Below, in pieces: positions 58,477-64,000 of a stretch of DNA of 64,000 bases. Each line of letters begins with the position of its first letter. The first letter of the stretch is position 1. The translations under genes and the position numbers were made by a program. The notes beneath the pieces are model-generated. The model was given only the letters and a program-made list of their open reading frames with translations. It did no database searches and was not told where the DNA came from. This DNA is from an uncultured Lachnospiraceae bacterium (GTDB lineage Bacteria > Bacillota > Clostridia > Lachnospirales > Lachnospiraceae), in the NCBI GenBank assembly GCA_946552115.1, contig CAMNRH010000008.1, forward strand, positions 1 to 64,000. The letters run 5' to 3'.

Positions 58477-59835
58477 TTAATCAAGCGGCTTTACCTGCAG
58501 CCGGTATATCCGCTTAAGAAGCAGCGCGGATAATAGCATGGAAGCAATTTCTGCAATCGGAAATGACCACCATACGGCAGAGAGACCGAACAGCTTTGCG
58601 GCCAGATAAGCGACCGGCAGAAGTACGGCGAGCTGCCTTGTGGCAGATACTATCAGACTGTAAACGCCGTTTCCGAGCGCTTGAAATACGCTTCCCGCGA
58701 TGATACAGAAGCCGGCAACCGGGAATGGAATACTGATAATTCGAAGCGCGGGCACGCCGATAACAAGCATATGTTCTGAGGCATCGAACAGATTTTTCAG
58801 CATAAATTCTGCACCGAGCTGGAAAAAAAGTAATCCAATCAGCATGATGGATACGGAGATAGCTACGCTCAGTTTAATCGTATCTGTGATGCGTTTTTTC
58901 TTTCCGGCGCCGTAATTGTAGGCAATAATCGGCGTCATACCGTTATTCAGACCGAAAATGGGCATGAAAATAAAGCTTTGAAGCTTAAAATACACGCCGA
59001 ATACAGCCGCCGCGGTGGAAGAGAACATTAGCAGAATCTTATTCATACCGAAAGTCATGACAGAGCCGATGGACTGCATAACAATGGACGGGAGTCCTAC
59101 CTTATATATAGTAAGAATCGTTTGCTTATGAGGTCTGAAGTGACGCAGACTAATATTAATTTCCCTGTTGCGCGTCTGATTGAAAAAGATTGAGAGGCAG
59201 ACAGCGATAACCTGACCGGTGACGGTTGCTATGGCGGCGCCTGCGACTTCGAGTCTCGGAAAACCAAACAGGCCGAATATCAAAACAGGGTCAAGGATGA
59301 TATTAATAATTGCTCCCAGTCCCTGTGTAATCATATTGTAAAAGGTTTTTCCGGTGGACTGCATCAGCCGTTCAAAGGTAATCTGCAGAAAGATTCCGGC
59401 GCAGAAAATAGTAATAATAGACAGATATTCGGTTCCGTATCCAATAATAACCGGATTATCTGTCTGAAGCGTGAAAAAAAGTCCGGAGCCAAGGCCGCCC
59501 AGCACGGCAAAGATGATGCAGCTGGCAATGGTGAGGAAGAGACCGTTTCTTGCAGCTCTGTCGGCGCTGTCAAAATTTTTTTCCCCAAGATTTCTCGATA
59601 ATAATGCATTGATGCCGACGCCAGTGCCGGATGCAATGGAAATCATCAGCGTTTGTATTGGAAATGCAAGGGAGACGGCAGTTAAAGCGTCCTCGCTTAA
59701 TTTTGCGACAAACATGCTGTCAACAATATTATAAAGAGCCTGAACAAGCATGGACAGCATCATAGGCAGCGACATGGTAATTAACAATTTGGGAACGGGC
59801 ATAACGCCCATTTTGTTTTCCGGTGTTTCTGACAT
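58477..59835 (-). CDS. MATE family efflux transporter (second copy)
   Basis: A 452-residue MATE pump with 12 predicted helices. LPMMLSMLVQALYNIVDSMFVA is the first conserved helix; GLNNGMTPIIAYNYGAGKKKRI marks the second half. It is only moderately similar to the pump at 24676, so this is a different subgroup. It exports cationic toxins or drugs by ion antiport in known relatives; no substrate is suggested by context. It has its own promoter (59864-59892) and ends at REP-like copy 3. Confidence 0.9.
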   Translation of the reverse strand: MSETPENKMGVMPVPKLLITMSLPMMLSMLVQALYNIVDSMFVAKLSEDALTAVSLAFPIQTLMISIASGTGVGINALLSRNLGEKNFDSADRAARNGLFLTIASCIIFAVLGGLGSGLFFTLQTDNPVIIGYGTEYLSIITIFCAGIFLQITFERLMQSTGKTFYNMITQGLGAIINIILDPVLIFGLFGFPRLEVAGAAIATVTGQVIAVCLSIFFNQTRNREINISLRHFRPHKQTILTIYKVGLPSIVMQSIGSVMTFGMNKILLMFSSTAAAVFGVYFKLQSFIFMPIFGLNNGMTPIIAYNYGAGKKKRITDTIKLSVAISVSIMLIGLLFFQLGAEFMLKNLFDASEHMLVIGVPALRIISIPFPVAGFCIIAGSVFQALGNGVYSLIVSATRQLAVLLPVAYLAAKLFGLSAVWWSFPIAEIASMLLSALLLKRIYRLQVKPLD

Positions 59836-59863
59836 TTTGGTTACCTCCTAAAGTGCAAGAAGT

Positions 59864-59892
59864 ATTATAGCACGAGGATATTTATATTGCAA
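59864..59892 (-). promoter_or_regulatory. Promoter of the second MATE gene
   Basis: On the minus strand TTGCAA (59887-59892), 17-base spacer, TATAAT (59864-59869). Confidence 0.6.
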
Positions 59893-59961
59893 TGTGTTTA
59901 CATACAGAAAACAGGGGTTACATATATATTAAAGAAATCACTATACGGCGGGGCGGAAAAA

Positions 59962-60681
59962 TTGAGCAGATGCAGACGGTATCATGAAATAAAAGTATTA
60001 TGCGGGGCGGTAATCCTTGTAAGTATGTTTTTTGGAATCAGAACAAGAGAGCAGGCGGAGGTATCTGCCGATGGATTGAATATCGTCAGGAAAACGGCTG
60101 TGACAGAGCAAAAATACAATACGGAGCAGCCGAAAATAGCGATTACCTTTGACGACGGACCAAGCAGCGTCTGTACCGGAAAGCTTTTGGACGGACTGAA
60201 AGAAAGGGGTGTTAAAGCAACATTTTTTTTGATTGGAGAATGTGCTGAGGAAAATCCCGGGATTGTAAAAAGAATTTATGAAGAAGGGCATGTAATTGGA
60301 AATCATACCTATCATCATGTGGATATTACCAGGCTGTCCGACGAGGAGGCTGCGTTTGAAATTAACGAGACAGATAAGGTGGTGTATTCCATCACGGGGG
60401 ATCATATCCGGTATGTAAGGCCGCCGTTTGGGGCATGGCAGAAAGATTTGGAGCTTGAGATGGAGGTGCTGCCGGTCATGTGGACGGTTGATCCGCTTGA
60501 TTGGACGACGGAAAATGTAGATGAAATTGTGAATAGGGTAGTGACGGAGGTGAAAGAAGGTGATATTATTCTATTGCATGACTGTTACGATTCTTCGGTG
60601 AACGCTGCGCTGCGGATCGTCGATATTCTCACGAAAGAGGGGTATGAGTTCGTAACCGTCGATGATATGCTTCTGGATTGA
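59962..60681 (+). CDS. Polysaccharide deacetylase (NodB domain) with membrane anchor
   Basis: A ~239-residue protein with an N-terminal hydrophobic segment (KVLCGAVILVSMFFGI), so secreted or membrane-anchored, and a NodB domain: motif 1 TFDDGPS (about residue 65-71), motif 2 HTYHH (His pair), motif 3 RPPFG and a late LLHD motif. All metal and catalytic residues of carbohydrate esterase family 4 are present, so it should deacetylate peptidoglycan or another N-acetylated glycan. The start is uncertain: TTG 59962 after GGGGCGG is preferred, because the earlier in-frame TTG at 59887 lies in the divergent MATE promoter. It is upstream of a tcdA-like gene. Confidence 0.82.
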   Translation: MSRCRRYHEIKVLCGAVILVSMFFGIRTREQAEVSADGLNIVRKTAVTEQKYNTEQPKIAITFDDGPSSVCTGKLLDGLKERGVKATFFLIGECAEENPGIVKRIYEEGHVIGNHTYHHVDITRLSDEEAAFEINETDKVVYSITGDHIRYVRPPFGAWQKDLELEMEVLPVMWTVDPLDWTTENVDEIVNRVVTEVKEGDIILLHDCYDSSVNAALRIVDILTKEGYEFVTVDDMLLD

Positions 60682-60694
60682 AGAGGGAAAAGAT

Positions 60695-61411
60695 ATGTGC
60701 TGTGAATTCTCAAGAACGGAATTATTAATAGGAGAGGAAGGGATTTCTAAATTGAGAAAGGCCTCTGTAATGGTATTCGGCGTAGGGGGCGTCGGATCTC
60801 ATTGCGTTGAGGCACTGGCAAGGTGCGGTGTGGGAAAGCTGATCCTCATAGACAATGATAAGGTATCGCTTACGAATATTAACCGACAGTCGATTGCCGT
60901 ACACAGTACGGTGGGGAAATATAAAACGGCGGTAATGAAAGAAAGAATCCGGGACATCAGCCCGGATACGGAGGTCGTTATGTATGAAACCTTTGTTCTG
61001 CCTGAAAATATAGAGACGGTATTTGAAGAAAAGCCGGATTATATCATTGACGCTGTTGATACGGTGACTGCAAAGCTTGCAATTGTCCTGAAAGCCAGGG
61101 AGTATGAAATACCGGTCATCAGCAGTATGGGAACGGGCAATAAGCTTCACGGAGAGCTGTTTGAGATTGCGGATATCAGTGAAACCTCGGTATGTCCGCT
61201 GTGCAGGGTTATGCGCCGGGAGCTTCGCGACAGAGGAATTTATCATTTAAAGGTGGTATATTCTAAGGAAAAGCCGATTACAATTACCGGGAAAGAAAGT
61301 AAGGAGGAGGCCGGGAAAAGGCGGCAGATTCCGGGAAGTATTTCTTTTGTGCCGCCGGCGGCAGGACTTCTCATTGCGGGCGAGACGGTGAGAGATTTAA
61401 TAGGAGGATAA
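60695..61411 (+). CDS. tcdA: tRNA threonylcarbamoyladenosine dehydratase (TcdA/ThiF family)
   Basis: A 238-residue E1-like (ThiF/HesA/MoeB) enzyme that cyclises t6A37 of tRNA to ct6A. VFGVGGVGSHCVEALARCG is the nucleotide-binding loop (about residue 25-43), LIDNDKVSLTNINRQ the ATP-binding Asp/Arg loop, and VCPLCRVMRRELR carries the zinc-type Cys pair. The catalytic Cys of the family (near TSVCPLC) is present. ATG 60695; the frame opens earlier inside the deacetylase gene. It is followed 4 bases later by rarA. Confidence 0.88.
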   Translation: MCCEFSRTELLIGEEGISKLRKASVMVFGVGGVGSHCVEALARCGVGKLILIDNDKVSLTNINRQSIAVHSTVGKYKTAVMKERIRDISPDTEVVMYETFVLPENIETVFEEKPDYIIDAVDTVTAKLAIVLKAREYEIPVISSMGTGNKLHGELFEIADISETSVCPLCRVMRRELRDRGIYHLKVVYSKEKPITITGKESKEEAGKRRQIPGSISFVPPAAGLLIAGETVRDLIGG

Positions 61412-61415
61412 GGGC

Positions 61416-62756
61416 ATGGATTTATTTGAATATGCAAGAGAGAAAAACATGGACAAGGAAGCGCCGCTTGCGTCAAGGCTCAGGCCGGAATCGCTTGACG
61501 AGGTGGTAGGTCAGCGGCATATTATCGGAAAAGATAAGCTTCTTTACCGCGCCATAAAGGCGGATAAGTTAAGCTCTGTTATTTTTTACGGGCCGCCGGG
61601 AACCGGTAAGACGACGCTGGCGAAAGTCATTGCCCATACTACCAGTGCGGAATTCACTCAGATTAACGCCACTGTGGCGGGAAAAAAGGATATGGAGGAG
61701 GTTGTCCGCAGGGCGAAGGATACGCTTGGCATGTATCAGAAAAGGACGATTCTCTTTGTGGACGAGATTCACAGATTTAATAAAGGGCAGCAGGACTATC
61801 TGCTTCCGTTTGTGGAGGACGGCACGGTTATCCTGATTGGGGCGACGACGGAAAATCCGTATTTCGAGGTGAACGGAGCATTGATTTCGCGCTCCAATAT
61901 TTTTGAGTTGTATCCTCTTGAAAAGTCGGATATTCAGACGCTTCTTAAGCGTGCCGTCTATAATACGGAAAAGGGAATGGGAAGCTATGGCGCGGTAATT
62001 GATGAGGACGCATTGGAATTTTTGTCGGATATTTCAGGAGGAGATGCCAGAAACGCACTGAATGCGGTTGAGCTTGGAGTTCTTACTACAGAGCGGAGCA
62101 GGGACGGGAAAATACACATCACGCTTGAGGTCGCATCGGAATGTATTCAAAAACGGGTCGTGCGCTATGATAAAACGGGAGATAATCATTATGATACAAT
62201 TTCTGCATTTATTAAAAGCATGCGCGGTTCTGACCCGGATGCGGCAGTGTATTATCTGGCAAAGATGCTTTATGCGGGCGAGGATATTAAGTTTATTGCA
62301 AGGCGGATTATGATTTGTGCTTCCGAGGATGTGGGAAACGCGGATCCTATGGCGCTTACCGTAGCGGTTTCAGCCGCGCAGGCAGCAGAGAGAATCGGGA
62401 TGCCCGAGGCACAGATTATACTGTCTCAGGCGGTGCTGTATGTGGCGTCCGCTCCGAAGAGCAATTCGGCAGTGAATGCCATCGGCGCGGCGATGGAAAA
62501 TGTGAAGAGCTATAAGACAACCGTTCCGGCGCATCTTCAGGACGCTCATTATAAGGGCGCGAAAAATCTGGGGCATGGAGTAGGATATAAATATGCTCAT
62601 AACTATCCGAATCATTATGTGCGACAGCAGTATCTGCCGGATGAGATACGCGGAACGGTTTTTTATGAGCCGGGAGATAACGGAAAAGAGAAAGAGATAA
62701 GAGAATGGCTCCGGTATATAAAAGATAACGCCGGAAATGTCGCGGGGGAAAAATAG
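61416..62756 (+). CDS. rarA: Replication-associated recombination protein A (RarA/MgsA)
   Basis: A 446-residue AAA+ ATPase acting at stalled replication forks. Walker A GPPGTGKTTLAKVIA (about residue 47-61), Walker B LFVDEIHRFNKGQQ, sensor GATTENPYFEVN, Arg finger in LISRSNIF, then the C-terminal tetramerisation domain. The DEIH box and the HRFN segment are characteristic of RarA/WRNIP1. Length about 440 is standard. AGGAGG sits ahead of ATG 61416. Confidence 0.94.
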   Translation: MDLFEYAREKNMDKEAPLASRLRPESLDEVVGQRHIIGKDKLLYRAIKADKLSSVIFYGPPGTGKTTLAKVIAHTTSAEFTQINATVAGKKDMEEVVRRAKDTLGMYQKRTILFVDEIHRFNKGQQDYLLPFVEDGTVILIGATTENPYFEVNGALISRSNIFELYPLEKSDIQTLLKRAVYNTEKGMGSYGAVIDEDALEFLSDISGGDARNALNAVELGVLTTERSRDGKIHITLEVASECIQKRVVRYDKTGDNHYDTISAFIKSMRGSDPDAAVYYLAKMLYAGEDIKFIARRIMICASEDVGNADPMALTVAVSAAQAAERIGMPEAQIILSQAVLYVASAPKSNSAVNAIGAAMENVKSYKTTVPAHLQDAHYKGAKNLGHGVGYKYAHNYPNHYVRQQYLPDEIRGTVFYEPGDNGKEKEIREWLRYIKDNAGNVAGEK

Positions 62757-62779
62757 ATTACTTTATGGAGGAAGTATAA

Positions 62780-63406
62780 ATGGGAGAGGAAAAGAAAGAG
62801 AAAAGGGGAAAAAAGAATACGGCCAAAATCATACTGCGTCTGATGAATCTGATTACGATTATAATTGCCCTGTGTGTAGTGATTCTGGTAATGAATATAA
62901 AAAAGAAAGAAAGTGAGCCGGAGATTACGAATACTTTCATTAATAATAAGCTTGAGGCGGCAAGCGAGCTGACCTCGGCGAGGATGATATATAACGGGCT
63001 GATCCGTTATTCCGATGGAAAGATACCGTTTATTACAAAAAAAGCATTTACAATGACTTATCGTGCGGAGATAAAGGTGGGAATTGATTTAGCGGAGGTA
63101 AAATCAGAAGTTACGGATTCAAGGGTAACGATAAAAACTCCGGAAATTGAAATACTGGATATTTTGATTGACGAGGATTCAATTCAATATTACGATGAAA
63201 AGTTTGCTCTGCTAAACGCAGAAAAAAAGGAGGATGCCCTGCAGGCGCTTGAAAAGGCGAAAGAGGACGTCTGTGAGAATGGAGATATTGGTGCATTGAA
63301 AGATACGGCAGGGAGGCAGACGGAGGCCCTTCTTAAAAGCTTGTTCCAGGATTCTATCGGCGGCAGAAGGCTGGTAATTGAGATTCCCGGGTCAGAGGGA
63401 AATTAG
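62780..63406 (+). CDS. DUF4230 domain-containing membrane protein
   Basis: A 208-residue protein with a basic N-terminus (KEKRGKKNTAKI), a single helix (about 20-42, MNLITIIIALCVVILVMNI) and an extracytoplasmic DUF4230 domain (about residues 55-205; KLEAASELTSARMIYNGL is the opening signature). The protein is type II-oriented. DUF4230 has no established function; occurrence beside cell-envelope genes is common in clostridia. Ribosome site GGAGGA. It follows rarA by 23 bases. Confidence 0.82.
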   Translation: MGEEKKEKRGKKNTAKIILRLMNLITIIIALCVVILVMNIKKKESEPEITNTFINNKLEAASELTSARMIYNGLIRYSDGKIPFITKKAFTMTYRAEIKVGIDLAEVKSEVTDSRVTIKTPEIEILDILIDEDSIQYYDEKFALLNAEKKEDALQALEKAKEDVCENGDIGALKDTAGRQTEALLKSLFQDSIGGRRLVIEIPGSEGN

Positions 63407-63430
63407 GAGCAGGTGATATTCCGCCGTTAC

Positions 63431-63459
63431 TTTACATTTTAATTTTATGATAGTATAAT
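63431..63459 (+). promoter_or_regulatory. Promoter of the small orphan gene
   Basis: TTTACA (63431-63436), 17-base spacer, TATAAT (63454-63459), about 32 bases before the start codon. Confidence 0.55.
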
Positions 63460-63490
63460 CAAAGCATAAAGCTTCACAGGAGGGAATAAA

Positions 63491-63784
63491 ATGAAAGTAT
63501 ATGACACTGTAAAGAAAGAGGAACTGGAGGTTGACGGAACGAAAGGGCTGATTGAAATTATGAGAAACGGCCGTCAGGTGGATCTCTATCTGAAAGAGAA
63601 AAGGACAGACGCGGACGGCTACATGAGCTGGGATGTAGAGCATTGGTCCAGCATTGACGTAAAAAGATTTATCCGCTGCTATTCTCTTGAGGGAAAGGTA
63701 TTAGGAGAATCCACGGGCCATAATATTTATGACCTGGAAAATGAGTTCAAGCCGGAGGAAGCGGTGAAAGTTGAGCTCAGTTAA
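63491..63784 (+). CDS. Small hypothetical protein, 97 residues
   Basis: A 97-residue acidic soluble protein with no recognised family. It begins KVYDTVKKEELEV, includes two Trp residues in SWDVEHWSSID, and ends EEAVKVELS; predicted mixed alpha/beta. No Cys-rich, membrane or secretion signals. AGGAGGGA precedes the ATG and it has a clear promoter and terminator, so it is probably a real monocistronic gene. Function unknown; position just ahead of the heat-shock operon may be incidental. Confidence 0.75.
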   Translation: MKVYDTVKKEELEVDGTKGLIEIMRNGRQVDLYLKEKRTDADGYMSWDVEHWSSIDVKRFIRCYSLEGKVLGESTGHNIYDLENEFKPEEAVKVELS

Positions 63785-63809
63785 AAGATAAGAACGATTG
63801 TATAGATGC

Positions 63810-63842
63810 CCTGTACTTGCTGCGGAAAGTACAGGACATTTT
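63810..63842 (+). terminator. Terminator after the small orphan
   Basis: Stem CCTGTACTT (63810-63818) / AAGTACAGG (63827-63835), 8-base loop, followed by ACATTTT. Confidence 0.7.
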
Positions 63843-63870
63843 AAATTAAATAAAAAAAGTATAAACAGTG

Positions 63871-63899
63871 TTGACAAACGCGAACACTAGTGATAAATT
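63871..63899 (+). promoter_or_regulatory. Sigma-A promoter of the hrcA heat-shock operon
   Basis: Consensus TTGACA (63871-63876), 17-base spacer, TAAATT (63894-63899), directly upstream of CIRCE. Confidence 0.75.
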
Positions 63900-63913
63900 A
63901 ATATTCGAAGATG

Positions 63914-63940
63914 TTAGCACTCGTGAATGTGGAGTGCTAA
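63914..63940 (+). promoter_or_regulatory. CIRCE element (HrcA operator)
   Basis: TTAGCACTC (63914-63922), 9-base spacer, GAGTGCTAA (63932-63940): a perfect match to the CIRCE inverted repeat. HrcA binds it to repress class I heat-shock genes. Confidence 0.97.
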
Positions 63941-63966
63941 CAGACAAAACCGAAAGGAGGAGGCGG

Positions 63967-64000
63967 ATGGTTTCAGAGCATGAATTGAATGAACGGAAGC
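63967..64000 (+). CDS. hrcA: HrcA heat-inducible repressor (partial, N-terminus)
   Basis: The last 34 bases encode MVSEHELNERK, which fits the N-terminus of HrcA (...LNERKxxIL...), the repressor that binds CIRCE. ATG 63967 follows AAAGGAGGA. The gene runs off the window, so only 11 codons are seen; the preceding CIRCE element and the usual hrcA-grpE-dnaK-dnaJ order support the call, but a different CIRCE-controlled gene cannot be excluded from this fragment. Confidence 0.75.
   Translation, partial: MVSEHELNERK

Noticed and set aside
59887-59961. Extended N-terminus of the polysaccharide deacetylase from TTG 59887.
   Set aside because: The segment coincides with the -35 box of the divergent MATE promoter and has no ribosome site; TTG 59962 is preferred, though not certain.

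Overview
The window reads as chromosomal core sequence from a spore-forming anaerobic Clostridia, most likely a member of the Lachnospiraceae. The reasons are a SpoVT-type sporulation regulator, the SCIFF ranthipeptide with its radical SAM maturase, a fused SecDF, HemZ, DUF3793 and DUF2804 proteins, an acetolactate synthase with a Cys-rich insertion, strong AGGAGG ribosome binding sites, and sigma-A type TTGACA/TATAAT promoters. No phage, transposase gene, CRISPR array or rRNA operon is visible. Gene density is high and most genes are on the + strand.

Region 1 (1-9250): yqeY, a DUF2804 gene and a TetR gene, then an apparent peptide/5-oxoproline scavenging operon: M14-type carboxypeptidase, a two-subunit DUF969/DUF979 5-oxoproline transporter, an M29-like aminopeptidase and pyroglutamyl-peptidase I. 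Region 2 (9280-24322): spoVT, then TIGR04086 membrane protein, SCIFF peptide, SCIFF maturase, secDF, recJ, apt, rel, an MBL hydrolase, hemZ, hisS and aspS, a housekeeping block. A minus-strand tRNA-Gly(GCC) follows. Region 3 (24600-29540): MATE pump, a THF riboswitch controlling the folate ECF transporter gene folT, a MarR regulator, a Fur-box-preceded DUF3793 gene, and thyA-dfrA, so several of these genes concern folate and thymidylate.

Region 4 (29540-35880): a glycosyltransferase fused in frame to a NifB/NifX-type cluster-binding domain, a TetR/ABC transporter unit with a clear palindromic operator, and a minus-strand secreted Lys/Tyr-rich orphan. Region 5 (36000-40600): a QueG-like ferredoxin-domain protein, then a T-box leader (candidate Val GUA specifier) ahead of ilvB-ilvN, and ilvE from its own promoter. 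Region 6 (40630-46220): two ABC export systems, one run by a two-component system with an OmpR-type direct-repeat site, the other by a YtrA-like GntR repressor. Region 7 (46250-51230): a TetR repressor diverging from an MMPL/RND transporter and a secreted YhgE-like repeat protein, with three matching 13-bp operators in the gap. Region 8 (51340-64000): cupin, methyltransferase, hslO, nadE, S1-domain protein, CBS-containing family II pyrophosphatase, flavin reductase, second MATE pump, polysaccharide deacetylase, tcdA-like gene, rarA, DUF4230 protein and a small orphan. The window ends in the start of hrcA behind a perfect CIRCE element.

Three copies of a GGGGACGG-type palindrome sit in intergenic gaps and look like a dispersed REP-like family that also serves as terminators. 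I found no clearly new multi-gene system. The best candidates for a second look are the glycosyltransferase-NifX fusion, the MMPL/YhgE-like export pair with its triple operator, the spoVT leader hairpin, and the REP-like palindromes.
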